This document shows, piece after piece, positions 13,034 through 26,393 of a stretch of 64,000 nucleotides of DNA; the first letter of the stretch is position 1; every line of letters begins with the position of its first letter. Source of the stretch: Rhizophagus irregularis (lineage: Eukaryota; Glomeromycota; Glomeromycetes; Glomerales; Glomeraceae). The notes under the pieces are model-generated. The model was not told the DNA's origin. It did not search any database and saw nothing but the letters and a program-made list of their open reading frames with translations. The stretch is taken from NCBI RefSeq assembly GCF_026210795.1, contig NC_089460.1, forward strand, positions 1,946,501 through 2,010,500, read 5' to 3'. The translations under genes and the position numbers were made by a program.

Positions 13034-16000
13034 AAAAAGGATCATTTGAAATTTTAAAACTTTTGAAAATAATCATCAACAATCAACAAAAGAGTACAAG
13101 AAGATATTATCAGGAGCTTTTACATCGAAGATACCCCTGCACGAAAAAAAAAAAAAAAAAAAAAAAGATTCAAAACTTTAATGAAGATTAAATAAAAAGC
13201 AAGGAGAATGTTCGTAATGTATCATATAACAAACAAGGTACGAAATGATGAAAATCATCACGGCATCTGAAACCAATTATCAATGTTCATTAAAAGGAAA
13301 TCCATATGACATATTATTTTTAAGTCATGAATGAAGAAAAATTAAACTTTTGATTAAATAAAATTAATTATTTACTTTGTTGGTTAGAAGAAATAAATAG
13401 ATTTCTAATTTAATATTGTAAATGTTGTATAACCTGGCTGTCTTCTTCTGTCTTTGTTCTAAATAAAAACTTTTTTACTAAAAAAGCGTTCAATCAAAAT
13501 AAATATATAAAAAACTTCATATTTCCCGCGCAAATTTCCTAAATTACAAATAAGATTTCTATATGCAGGGTAATAAATGTCTTACATTTTGGTTTTATAT
13601 TATGTATCATAACAAAAATATATATTTTTTTTTTTTAGACACACTACATTTTTGACGGAAATTTGTTTGATTTTTTATTCGAATATAGAAGAATTAATTG
13701 GTGAGATTGGCTTATATTTATTTTTTTTTACCAGTTTGTTTTTTTTTTTTTTGAAATCTGCTTACTAGTTTGGAATATCTTTTTTTTAAAAAACAAACAA
13801 CTTGTAATTTAATACTTGATTATGTACAATTATTATTATTTGTTATTAGAGGTTAATCAAAAATTTTCTAAAAAAACGATTATCGAACATGATGAATAAA
13901 TTTATGAATTTTAAGAAGATACTGTAATTGGAGTAATGATGTTTATTATTTTATTACTATTTAATTAATTAATAATTAATAATATTAATATTACTGGTCA
14001 AATGCAATTGGACGATCAAAAAAATGCATTGTCACATAGTACGATCGCTTACAGGTAAACATTATTCGGAGGATGTTCATCCAATTAAATTTCCAATCAA
14101 AGCGTGGTAATAAATATAAATATATAAAAAAAAAAATATTTATATATATACTAGGTATATTATCTTAAAATTTATAAACATAAAATTATTTATGCTATGC
14201 ATATCCATTCTAGTAATAATAATAATCTATACATACATTGCATACTATGCATACGCCACACAACGTATATCTAATTACTAAATTAATTAAACCGTATTAC
14301 TTATATGCATCGGATAAAAGTTTATGAAATTTTACAACCTTTTTATTTTGAAAGGAGGAAAATAGTAATATGTCCACGTTGCCTACGTTTACTTTTAAAG
14401 ATTTACATCAAAACCCCCCCCTTTTTTTTTATTAAAAATATCTAAAGGAGACCTGTATAAATTATTTATATTTTTTTTAAAAAAAGAAAAAATCATTATT
14501 TATAATCAATCTTTTTTAATTTCTTTTTATTTTATTTTATTTTATTTTTTAAACGAGGGAAATTTCCGTATAGCGAAATTAACATTGTGAATTTGTTTAT
14601 ATTCAACTTATTATTATTGTGATATCTGTGCTTTTAATTTCGAAATTTACCAATCATCTAAAATAACATTTCATCATATGTATAACATGAATTATATCAA
14701 AAAAAAAATTACAAATATTTTTAAATAACAAAATAACAAATAAATTTGAATTTTGATTACTTTTTATTTGAAACAAGATTTTTTTGTTAATCTACTCCGT
14801 GTTATTATGTTTTATTTATATACCTATCATATTTCATAAATTTATTTATGGATTACCAATAAATTAAAAGAAATGGAATAATAAGAATCCTAATTGTTAA
14901 ATTAAATTTGATGATGTAAACCATGGAACCATGGAACCATGGAAAGTTGGAAACCATGGATAATAATAGGTAATAATTCATTATTAAAATTAAATTAATT
15001 AAATAATCTTGGTACTTCTTGGAACTTTTTATTCAAGATCATTTCCTATTCGTTTGTTAAAATATTAAAATATGCACTTTTATTAAATCTATATAATTTT
15101 TTTTAATCCTTTTCTTCCCCCGGTGAATTGGTTTATGAAAAATATCCTCAACCTAAATTAGGCAGAATGTTTGTTTTTTATGAATTTTTTATGCACAGGT
15201 CAACCCCTTAATTTGGGATATAAACCCTCCCCTCCCCGCAAGTTGCGTAGTGTTTTGTAAATAAAACTGTTAAATGTTAAACCATTTGCATAATACATTA
15301 AGTAATATAAATTTAAGCTTAATAAATATGGCAGAATCTTAAAAAATTTTGGAAAGATCTGGTAATTTTTATCAAAAAGAACCCATAAAAAGAATGTGTT
15401 GTACAAATATGTATAAGAACAAAAGATAAAAAATTCCACTTTGTTATAAAACTTTAATAACTTGGAGGGAAACAAGTTTTCTTGATGTATTTGATGTATG
15501 AATATCAATCAATGTACAGTATGTAACAGTATGTAAGATGTCGGTAATGATGGGTAAAATGTGAGGGAAAATTTTGAACTATTGTACTTTTATCGCTTTT
15601 AACCATAAATTCTGCTCTTCGTTACACCACAACTGCAGATCATACATATATGCGTTGATTAAAGGACCCTTCCGAAAAGAAAAAAAAAACAAGTTCAAAA
15701 ACCTACGGAAAAAAAAGAGATTTTATTTCATAAAAAATAGATGATAATTTTTGAAATTCACGGTAATTTACATTATCATACATTTACTGCGCCAACCTAA
15801 TTTTTTCTCACTTATTATTGCATTTGCATTTTTTTTTTTTTGATGATGAATGGATACCTATTGTCATATCGTCATATCGTTTTCACAGGTTTTCATAATA
15901 AAGAAATTTTTTTTTTGTTCAATTAATAACCTTACACTTACATAACCCCACATAAAAAATTGACAGCATAACAATGATCTTTTTTTCAATTTTTTTTAAC

Positions 16001-17663
16001 TAAAAAAAAAATCGATTCTGATTCGTTATAAAACCGTAACCGTTCCATATTTTTGATAAATCCAAATCCCTTTTTTTTTTCCATTTTTTCTTTTAACCAC
16101 ATGAAAAGTAAGTATTTATCATGTGTCATTTACATACATTTATAATTCATTTAATCCTATTAAAGAAAATGACGTGAATATAGGATTTCCTACGATAAAA
16201 TGATTTACACTGCGGCTTAATAATATGAATGGGTCAACTTTATTTGGGTATGAACCCCCGGAGTTAAAACATTTTTTTAGAGAAATTAATTTTGTAATCA
16301 TATCACAACATCATCACACATATTCATTATTCGAAGATTTTTTTTTTCTTTTTAATTAAAAATTAAATGGTTAAAAATTATCAGTTTATAGTATAAAAAA
16401 AATTTTTTTTTTATCTAATTTTATTTAATAAAAAAAATTTTCTTTGTTTTTTTTTTTTGAAATTTTCTTTGTTCTTTCAATTTTTTTTTTTTTTAGTACC
16501 GGGGATAATGAATTTTTTGAATTCATTATATTTTCATTATATTTTCATTATATTTTTCTAAAGTAATATTTGAAAGAAAATGAATCCTTTATAGAACTGA
16601 AACAAGAATTCCCCACGTTTGTGCGACACAAGGCCCCACTGTCAATCTCCTAACAAGTATTGTTTCTTATCTGTTATATTTATAAAACTTTAAAAAAAGT
16701 TTTTCCCGAACTACTCCATTTGTTATACTTAAAAGGACTTATTGATGATGATGACAATAAGGATAAAATATTATTAAAAAACTGAAAACGAGATTTATTT
16801 CCTGTGAATTTATTATTTATTCACGTGATTTTTTCGGTGTCGTACTTTTTGGGCGAAAAGGATGTGTTACACATGTATTTAATGACTTGGTGCTTGTATG
16901 ATGTTTTTTTTTTTAGCCAATTAAAATTCATGAGAAAAGAAAAAAGAAGAAAAAAAAAAATTAATCATGTTTTACATGTTTCAGATTCAAAGTTTAACAG
17001 ATGAGAAACAATAATTAAAAATTTGACTTTGGTTTCGTATAATTGTAATAATTGTTTATAAAATATTGTTGGCGTTTATAATTAAGTCCTTGAGGCGTTT
17101 TTTTAAATATAATCATATACATATCTATTTTATATTACATATCTATTTTATATACATATTTTATATATATATATATATCAGATTGATATATATATATAAT
17201 ATTTATATATAATTTGTTTTAAAAAAAGAATTTTTAAAGTTTGTAACATTTTTTTTTTGATCTTTCAATTGTTTTTTTTGAAAAAAAAAAAGATTTGATT
17301 TTTTAGTAATCTGACATTTAAATGAAAACAAAGAAAATTCAATTTTTTGGTTTAATTAAAAATTTTATTGCGATTTTCATTTTTTCATTGAAAAAAAAAA
17401 TATTTTTTTGTTTTTTTTTTATACATGTTTAATGACATAATTTTACGGTATGTAATTACGGCAATATTTCGGTTCAATCCATTTTTTTAAAACAAAATCA
17501 ACAAAGTCACTTATTCTTTTTTACTATATTTGGAGATATTGTTTTACTTAACATTTTTTTTTTTCACGGGATCTTAACATTGTTTAATAATAGATCAAAA
17601 TAATAATAATCATTATTGATTTTAACAATTCAAAATCATTGTACAATATGATTTCTCGGAATT

Positions 17664-18040
17664 AAGTACAATAAGTAGAGGATTATTGAAAAGTAGAGGA
17701 TTATTAATAAGTACATTGAGTTATTCAAGTAGATGACTTAAGACTTACGTCAAGTAGAGGACTTGTAAATGACTATTAATAATTCATTCATGTATGTTAA
17801 CATAGTAGAGGATTGTTAATAATTCATTCATGTATATCAACATAAGAAACTATTAATGATTCATTCATGTATATCAAAAACATAAGAATAATTAATTCAT
17901 GTATATCAACTAATAATTTCGTTCATAAGAATAATATTAGTTCTTAAGTATATTAAGAATATTAAATAAGACTAATAATAATTCATACTTGAGAATAATA
18001 TATATTAATAATAATTCATTCATAAGTATACTTTAAAAGA
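17664..18040. repeat. degenerate interspersed tandem repeats
   Basis: Two motifs recur irregularly. AGTAGAGGATTATT appears several times between about 17674 and 17815. AATTCATTCATGTATATCAA appears near 17780, 17820 and 17858, and in decayed form near 17893. The pattern suggests expansion followed by decay; no coding frame is seen. Confidence 0.65.
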
Positions 18041-21000
18041 TTCTTATTGGATAAGTGTGATTTAGGTTCAGAAAATATCGGAGATAACAGATAACATGCA
18101 AATTGTTCAGCAGCATAGGATGACTGCATTTATTGCTTATTGTGATTTTAACAATAAAGAGAGGAAATGCGTATGTGTGTGTGTACGTGTTGCTCCTTTT
18201 GGCACACTTAAGATCGTTACATGTTTATTATGATAATCTGCATATCAAATCGATGAATTTCTCGGCGATAACGCAGAACCGTACTTTTAATATATTTCCT
18301 CTTCCGTAGTCTTTTAATCCTATCGATCAATTTTCGACCGAATATTAGCATTTGATTATAATTTACCAAAATTGGTTAGATCTTAGAATAGGTTTCCTGT
18401 ATGTAAAAGATTTCCTGTATGTAAAGATTATTAACTGTAAGTTCTTTCTCTTTGATCTCTTTTTAAATTGTCAATCCATAACAGTAAGAAAACGAACAAA
18501 AGTTTAAAGGGATACACAAATTGTTACTCATTGTTCTTTTTAACTATTTTGGCTAGATCTAATCCTCATAATAAGAAGGTGTATCTTTAGAAATTAATTT
18601 CCGATCGTGCAACTTATGATTACATATAAGGAAGAATAATAACATTTGATGGAATGATGAACCTATTCGTTAAAAGTAAAATAAGATTGATTAAAGGCAT
18701 GTGATTTTGACATATCAGTTCTTTCCGATATATATTAAAAATTAATGAAGTTTTATTAACAAATATTTCGTTTTGTTGTTAATCGCTTATTTGTTTATTA
18801 AAAAGTCATTGAATGATTAATGATTGTTGTTTTTGTTATACTTGAAGAATATGAAATCTGCCCATGTTTTTTTTTGCCACATGAGTAGGATCGTTCATAC
18901 TAACTATAATAAAGATCTTCAATAAACATATGACGACCGACGACATTATGCGATGATATAAATACTGAAAAACATGGTATAGTAATAGTAATGATATAAA
19001 AGGTAATATAATAACAATACTATAAATATCAAAATAAATGAAAAATATTAAAATATTAAAATATTAAAATATTTTTTTTTTTTTCATAGTCAATATTATT
19101 AAATTGGGTGATACAATATAAATTATGTCAAAGAGAAAAAAAAAAAAAAAAAAGATTTCGTAAAGAATGACATTATATTTCGGACATATCCGATATTTTA
19201 GTATTAAATCGATTTAATAATATATCTTAAAAAAAAGTAGTCAAATATTTGTTTATTTTTAAAACAAATCTGTACTTGTTGCAAGAAAAAAAAAAACCTT
19301 AAAAATAAAAATAAAAAATACAATGAAAAAAAAACCGTAAACCGTAAACTCTTAAAATCGAAGTGGCGTTTTCAAGGACAGAAAGTCATAACTAAATTGA
19401 GTTAATTTTGCCCAACTTATGTACCGTTTATTTATGTTCCAAATATAGTCATTTTGTATTACTTTCTCTCTATATATCTATTATATCCTCCCTAAATATT
19501 TTCCGAAAAAAAAAAAGAATAAAATTTCTAGAAACTTTTCCTTTAGGAGGGAACTGAAGATAGAGAGAAAGAGAAAAGAATTTCAAATATTAAAAAAAAA
19601 AATCCCGAAAATTTCCGGGAATTACAAATTTTTACTTTCCTTTACTAATGAAAATTTTTTGCAAGTTATTTTGTGTAAATAAAAACATGCAAGTATTTGG
19701 TTTCTACGCCCAAATCTTTTTTTACGCCAATTATCTTTAAATAAAGAATTTCAAATTTTTCTAAAAAAAAAAAAAAATTCACTTAATTAAATATTTCTGG
19801 GTTAAAAAAATATAATCACTATTGGTAGAAAATTTTCAGCCTGCTAACTGGATAAACAAAATAATAATAAAAAAAAAACAAAAAAACAAAAAAACAAAAA
19901 AAATGTAAAAATAATTCAATCGTAAGCAAACAAAAACTTTAAAAATTTTCGCTCTTTTTTTATCCATTAGTAAAAAAAAATATATATATATATATTCTTA
20001 ATCTTAAACATTTTTATTTCTTGAATTGAAAATAATGGCAACATTCGCATATTTATTTACCAAAGATTCATGCAAAACAGTTTGATATTTTAATAAATAA
20101 AATATAACCCAAAATTGGATCATAGCAAAAAAATGAGCCAGTCCAGTGAAGTCATTTGAAAATATCATAATACCATAATACCATTAAAAGAACAGTTTTT
20201 AATTCCGTGATATTTCTCTTTAACCAGATATGATTTCAATAATAACATACAGTAATTATTATAATATTATTAATATTATTATAATTTCATTTGAACTTTT
20301 TAAAATACTATATAAAGTAACGATGCTTGTCAAGTTATGTCAATGAAATCACTGCATTTATTATTTATTTCAGATAATCTTGCGATCAATATAATTACGT
20401 TGTATTTCGCCCAAATTTTTTTCCATGCGAAATCGATATCATTCATCCTTTCTGTGTTACAAATATAATGCGAGATAATCCCGTCAAGCTATATTCCGAA
20501 AATTTAATTTTCTATATCTTTTTTTTTTGTGTTACTATTTTTGATAAGAAAAAAAAACGAGTTTCCCTATTTCTCCATTTTCTTTCAGCCGTAACAGCCA
20601 TAATCAAAGAAACTGAAGATCTTACTTTTTATAAATAAATTAAGTTACGTACTAAGATCATTGTGTACTTACATTTGTTGTTGTTGTCCCTCCCTTTCTC
20701 GGATTCTCCTCAGTCTCTTACATTTCACAAATCCACATTACGTTCTTTTGCATAATGATTTGTTGATATATTATGCGTTATACGAAAACAAATGACTTTT
20801 TTTTATAGGATGTTTGTTTTTTTTGACATTCTTTGTTTAAATTTTATTCAAAGAGCGCATATTTCTTCTTAAGAGGCGTTTTATTTTATTACTTTGGTAT
20901 GTTTTTTAAAGGGCGTACATTATAATAATTAATAATAATTAATAATAATTCAACCAGTTCAACTAAATTACTATGAAAGATACGAGAACGGAAAGTATTA

Positions 21001-21140
21001 TTTACATGTATATAAATTTTATAATTGTAAAATTGTAAATAATTCCTAACTCTAAGTAACCTGGTTTATTTTAACTGACTGACTTTAACCTTTTTGATTT
21101 ATAATTTTGCCAGGATTTAATTGACCGCAATTCTTAATAT

Positions 21141-21212
21141 TAATACGTTCTAATACGTTCTAATACATTCTAATACGTTCTAATACGTTCTAATACGTTT
21201 TTCTAATACGTT
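21141..21212. repeat. 10-bp tandem repeat TAATACGTTC
   Basis: Six contiguous decamers TAATACGTTC (the third has ATTC in place of GTTC) occupy 21141-21200. A seventh copy follows after a short T insertion. No gene is adjacent. Confidence 0.9.
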
Positions 21213-22047
21213 ATAAGGACTTTAGATTTCGGATTAAAGGTCATTAAAATCATCACTTAAACTTTGAAAATATGTGATCTCGTGATTTCTCTGAGAAATT
21301 CTTAATATTTATTTATTTATCTGTTTATTGTTTGTCATTTGTTATTTATAAAACTCATGATTATTTTATTTGAATTTAACTTTAGTTGGAATCAATTATA
21401 TGTTGGCTAAATGTTAATTAAAAATATAAGGTTTTATTAAAATTATTAAAAATGTAAATTATTTAACTGTTTACAAGAAGCACATCCGCCATTGTTATTT
21501 ATCCACTAGACACTTGCAGTAATATTTGTTTTAACACTGCATTTTTGCTTTTTAGTTTTTTTTTTTTAAATTTTCTAATTTGTCGTCAGTAATGAATTTC
21601 TGACTATTCTTTTTTTAATCTCTCATGTGAATTCCACAGAATTCCTAGGGAAAATTCATGTTTGATGTTATACATATCCTACATAAATGTTTGCGTTTTT
21701 TTTAAAAAAAAAGTTGTCTTCTTAATCCTTTTTTTCTTAATGCCTAATGTTCGGATTCCTAATGTTCGGTCAAATCTTTAATTTCAGCCGATACCCCAAA
21801 CTTAATTAAAATGTTTCAAAGAAAGGTATTACAAATATTCAATTACCTAAACCAGAATTCTTCATTTGAATCTGAAACATATTATTATTCTATATCGGAT
21901 AGAATGCTTAATATACAGTCGAATTAAAACTCACTTTCTGATCTTGGTACTATTAAGTATTAACATATCTAAAAATATCCTTCCCCCAAGGTTTGGTATG
22001 TTCTAATGAAACGGATGAGTTCTGTTTATATAAACAGTAGATATAAC

Positions 22048-22380
22048 CAGTGATGTGCATTGAAAGCTTCCAATAACTTTTTATTGGAATTGGAATTGAA
22101 AGAATTGGAATTGGAAGGCTTGGAATTAATAGAATTGGAATTGGAGGAATTGAAATTAATATAATTGGAATTGGAAGAATTGGAATTAATATAATTGGAA
22201 TTGGAAGAATTGGAAGATTCCAATATTCCAATAATTTCAACACATATTAGTTTTATATATACTAATATACGGATATATATATTTCTATGTGCTCCAATAA
22301 AATTTATTGATATTGGAAGGCTTGGAATTGGAAGAATTGGAAGATTCCAATAGCTTCCAATCTTCCAATGCACATCACTG
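22048..22380. mobile_element. hAT-like MITE with 8-bp target duplication
   Basis: A 333-bp element bounded by perfect 15-bp inverted ends CAGTGATGTGCATTG and flanked on both sides by GATATAAC (22040-22047 and 22381-22388), an exact 8-bp target duplication. The CAGTG end and 8-bp duplication fit the hAT superfamily. The interior is not a transposase. It is an internal array of GGAATTGGAAGAATTGGAATTAAT-like units, which produces short Asn/Ser/Ile-rich open frames. It must therefore have been mobilised in trans, and it looks young because ends and duplication are intact. Confidence 0.88.
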
Positions 22381-22388
22381 GATATAAC

Positions 22389-23794
22389 CCATTTGGTGAC
22401 GAACTTCGCCTAAAGCCAATAGGTGTAGGCCTAGGGAACTATAATATGGACTATCTCACGTACCTTTATCTTGTTCTTTAATTAACCTTACTTTGTGATT
22501 ATGTTTTAGTTGTACACTTTAAAAAAAACGCGTCAATTCGCAATTAAAATCAAGGAAATTCAAGTCGTCATCTTTACTGCATATTTGGATATTTGGAAAT
22601 TTTCTTAAAAAAAAGTTTAATTTCTCCAGAATCAGTGGATTTCACATAGGATATTCAATATTGTATGGTAGAGAAATTCTAAATATGCGTATGTCCTATT
22701 TTCATATCTGTTTAAAAACTTACTATATTGAAAAATGAGATGCATGAATTTGTATTGTATTGTTCCTTTTATTCATTTTCTTAATATACGCGTTCTTTTT
22801 TTACACAAGTTGTAATTCACCATCTATCAGAGGATTGTTTAATTTCTTTCACCTTATATAAATCTAGTCGCCAATTCCTTTTTCTTTGGGATCGTGCATT
22901 GACAAAAAAGAAAACAAGTGATAGTCTTGCGTTATTTAAGTAATTTATCAAATTATTTGGATTTATTTATAATTGAATTACTCTTCCAATTCTCTTGTTT
23001 AAATTTTATTTTTATTTCTCAACGTGAACAAAGTTACAGTAAAAATTACAAAGAAACTATATACTAGAATCGAAAGTAATTCAAACAAACTGATAACCAC
23101 CACCTTGGTGTGATAAAAGGAAAAAGAACGAGGATGCTATAAAAAGGTATGCTATAAAAACATAGCCGGACTCCTAATTCTCTTGATTAAAGATTCATTA
23201 ATCTTAATTGTCTCTTGTATTTCATTTATTGTTATCTTAGTCTGCGGCCCTTGTATCCCCACTTTTTGTTTACTTGTTTCTTTGTTATAATGACGAGTAA
23301 ACCAATCGGACTCAATCAATATCAATTTTTAATATACCTGATTTTTTTCCTGTTATTGATTACTTTGATTTTCTGGATTAAAGATTATAAGATTATCTAT
23401 CTTATCTTTAATGATTGTAAATTATTAAATTGAGTAATGAATTTCATTTTCTTTATTGTGAACTTTTTTCCCATAATAAATTGAGGTAAATATTTTGAGT
23501 TCACGGGATATGATAATCATGTGATATTCCCAACTACCAACAAAAAGCTCGGGCACGTGATTTTGTGTGCTGCCGAAAATTGCATTTTTTTTTGATTCGA
23601 ATTTAATATTTAATACATTATGTAATTTTAAAAAGAAATGATAAAGTAACCTTAATAAACAAAATAATTCTTTTTAAAAAATAAATTTTATTTTTTAATA
23701 TCATAATAAAATTTTCTAACTGAGCATATAAGTATTCATTTATAATATTCTACTGATGGCCCTTCCATGTTAATGGAATAGTTCTCTTTCTTTA
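22389..23794. other. intergenic, no supported gene
   Basis: A 72-codon open frame near 23215-23433 is hydrophobic and begins at a non-ATG codon. I do not accept it as a gene. The stretch around 23340-23470 weakly resembles sequence at about 33200-33310, perhaps an old dispersed repeat. Confidence 0.5.
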
Positions 23795-24080
23795 TTACTT
23801 TTCAACTTCTTTAACTAATTTAGTAATGTCATTAAAGGATTTCATTACACTTTTACACCATTTAACATTACCAGCTAATTTTTGTTTCTCTAAGAGAGCA
23901 CTTCCTGGTTATGTCAATTAAATCATCAAACATTCCAATGTTTTCTTCAGCTGATTCATGCATAATATCTGAATTTTTCCTTTATTATCATTTATATATG
24001 TTAATTGATAATTGATTATATTCAATTAAAAAGGGAGGTTGGTAATTTCCATCTTATATTTTCAAAAAATTTATCTGTTA

Positions 24081-24849
24081 TCCCTTAAACGGTTTTGCCG
24101 GCAAATTTGCCTGCAATTTTTCAAAATAAATTTATATCCAAATATAAAGTTTGTCAATATGATTTGGATTATCCTATAATTCCGCAGCTATATTGATCTA
24201 CATTTTTAGCATCAATTGTATGGTTTTGATATGTGGTTAATGACTGCTAATCACCGAAATTAGTCACAAATTAACCTCAAAAAAATAACATCAGAATTTT
24301 TATATAATAAATTAATTTTCTTTACCATAATATTCTGCTTCATTACAAAGCATTTTAATATATTTTTTTATTTTTATTATGAAACTTCACACTCTAATGA
24401 ACAAAATAGAGATGATAAAATTTAACTTTATGCATTTTTTACAAGTTCACAAAAATAATTCTTTTTTTAGGGTTCTATGTAAAGTCAAAATGCCACTTCT
24501 AAACATTAAAAATCATCATAACAAAAGTTGTTCATCATAGAAATTTCTACATATTCAATTAAGCTTTAATATAGCTGCAATCAAATCCCAATGAGATCGT
24601 CAAAGTTAAATGCAAAATTTTTCGAAATTTTTTGTCATTTAAAAAATATAACTTTTGACCAATGGTCAATCTTCAATCTTATAATATGTAATTAATAAAT
24701 AATGATTATTGTCACATAAATTATGATTTAAGCTCTTTGCGAAAAAAAATTTTATTAGAATAACTTCATTTTTCATAAAATTAGATGAGAACTGAATTTT
24801 CGGTAAAATTGCAGGCAAATTTGCCGGCAATGTTTTACCGTTTAAGGGA
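24081..24849. mobile_element. non-autonomous TA-flanked DNA transposon (Tc1/mariner-like)
   Basis: The ends are inverted repeats beginning TCCCTTAAACGGT. After a small indel they continue with TTGCCGGCAAATTTGCCTGC on both sides, about 45 bp in all. The element is flanked by TA on each side (24079-24080, 24850-24851), consistent with a TA target duplication. At 769 bp with no open frame of note it lacks a transposase. It sits inside the SWIM region of the MULE relic: removing the element and one TA rejoins a minus-strand open frame across the site. Superfamily assignment from the TA alone is tentative. Confidence 0.75.
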
Positions 24850-26097
24850 TAATAATCTAAACCTATTAGTTAAGTAATATGGACATCCACAGATCCAGTT
24901 TTCTACATCAGTTATATATTCATTAGAAAATAAGTTGTTTGGACAAACTTTTCCATTTAGATTTGAAATCCTTGATCCAGTTTGACTTCTTCCTTTTATT
25001 ATGAATCTGTTGCAATTTTCTCAGTTAATGGATAACTTGTTTCATTAAAATATATGCAACAAGATTCATTCTTGAATAAAAAAACTTGTATAAAAAGTCT
25101 CTTTTAATTGTTTTCCAATGTCCTTCAATAAACATTGTAGTTTTTAATACAGATATCATATCTTTACATCTATTTAATACATTTATAAACTCAATTAATA
25201 CATTTTCTTATCTTGATTATATATGGATATTACAGGATTTAATAACAAAATCATATACTAGTGATAAGTATATCCATAATAATTATTTTGATTCACTATA
25301 CCATTCTATCCATAGATATTGCTAAAGTAAAATTAATGAATTATTCTTGCAAATCTATATATCTCTTAAACAGATACTTCATAAATATTATTTTTACTTA
25401 GAAAATTTCCTTTATTTATAGGGATCAAAGGATGTTGGTGAAAATGTTTATCCATTATTTTTCACAATAGTTCTTAAATTCTTTAGAACAAAATTATGCT
25501 GCTTGTTGAATTCCATTAAAGGGAAATTTTTTTTCCAAATTCTAATAGTGAGTTGAAACTAAAAGACCTGATATTTTTGTTATTTGATAATCATATAATT
25601 ATAGCTTTTTTAATATGCTATTTGCACAATTGAATCTTAGTATAAAATCATATAAATCATGCTGCATTAATTTGAGAAAATCTTTGTCTATTAAAAAGAA
25701 TTTTGGTTATAATTTCTGATCTTAAAAGATAATAAAATACTTTTGTAATATGCTTATTTTTAGTCTATTTTTACATTTACTATTATTTTCAAAAAAGAAA
25801 TATAATAGTAAGAAACCAATACCATTTACCTTTACATGTAATATATATGATTCAAATCCCAAATTATTAGTATTATAAATTGCATCTATTCTATATTTAT
25901 TAATATTAATCCCTAATTTATTTAATTGTTTAAAGATATTAATTTCAGCATAAATAGATTTCACTTTCTTTAAGATTATGGAATAAAAAACACCTTCACA
26001 TTCTTTATATTATTTTTATTCTAAATATATTTACTAGAAATAGATTTAATCTTATTTAATTAATATATCAAGTTCCTTATTAGCAAAATATGTGTAT

Positions 26098-26393
26098 AGG
26101 ACCCCGGATATCTAATATAAAGGTCATAATGGACTTTTGGCCAAAAACACCCCTTTTTGCTAAAACTCAAAAAATCGTTTTTTGTAAATATCTCAGCATC
26201 CAGTAATTCAATTTTAATGAACTTTTTTTTATTTTGTAGCCCTCATTTAGCTCTACAATTTAAAAAAAGTTCATCAAAATTGGACCACTGGATGCCGAGA
26301 TATTTACAAAAAACGATTTTTTGGGCCCCTGAAAAATGGGCCAATCTGCCGAAAGTGTGACTTATGACCTGTTTTGGAGATATCCGGGGTCCT
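26098..26393. mobile_element. 296-bp fold-back MITE with 8-bp target duplication
   Basis: The element begins AGGACCCCGGATATCT and ends with its exact reverse complement. It is flanked by ATGTGTAT on both sides (26090-26097 and 26394-26401); a 9-bp reading TATGTGTAT is also possible. Nearly the whole element is self-complementary: two arms of about 140 bases share, among others, a block of about 70 bases around AAAAAATCGTTTTTTGTAAA and meet at a short centre near 26245. It would fold into one long hairpin. A 67-codon open frame inside is incidental. The 8- or 9-bp duplication fits a hAT- or Mutator-type mobiliser. It is inserted in the MULE relic. Confidence 0.85.

Larger units (their letters stand above)
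8209..22039. other. gene desert rich in simple repeats
   Basis: Nearly 14 kb without a supportable gene on either strand. Open frames in it are short, Ile/Tyr/Phe-rich and arise from A+T-rich or microsatellite sequence. I saw no tRNA-like or rRNA-like segment. The stretch holds many poly-A/poly-T junctions, microsatellites near 11.1 and 12.9 kb, a degenerate repeat field at 17.66-18.04 kb and a decamer repeat at 21.14 kb. Confidence 0.65.

Noticed and set aside
12789-13049. 86-codon His/Ile/Tyr-rich open frame
   Set aside because: Produced by a CATATACACAT microsatellite.
15200-15508. 102-codon minus-strand open frame
   Set aside because: Phe/Tyr/Leu-rich translation of A+T-rich DNA with no motif or neighbouring exon. 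Length is within chance for this composition.
21953-22373. two overlapping minus-strand frames of about 100 codons rich in Pro/Ile or Ser/Asn
   Set aside because: Both are frames of the TTGGAA repeat inside the hAT-like MITE.
23215-23433. 72-codon hydrophobic frame as a small membrane protein
   Set aside because: Begins at a non-ATG codon. Hydrophobicity follows from T-richness, and a similar non-coding stretch lies near 33.2 kb.
26157-26360. 67-codon plus-strand frame
   Set aside because: It lies wholly within the palindromic fold-back element, and the arms explain it.
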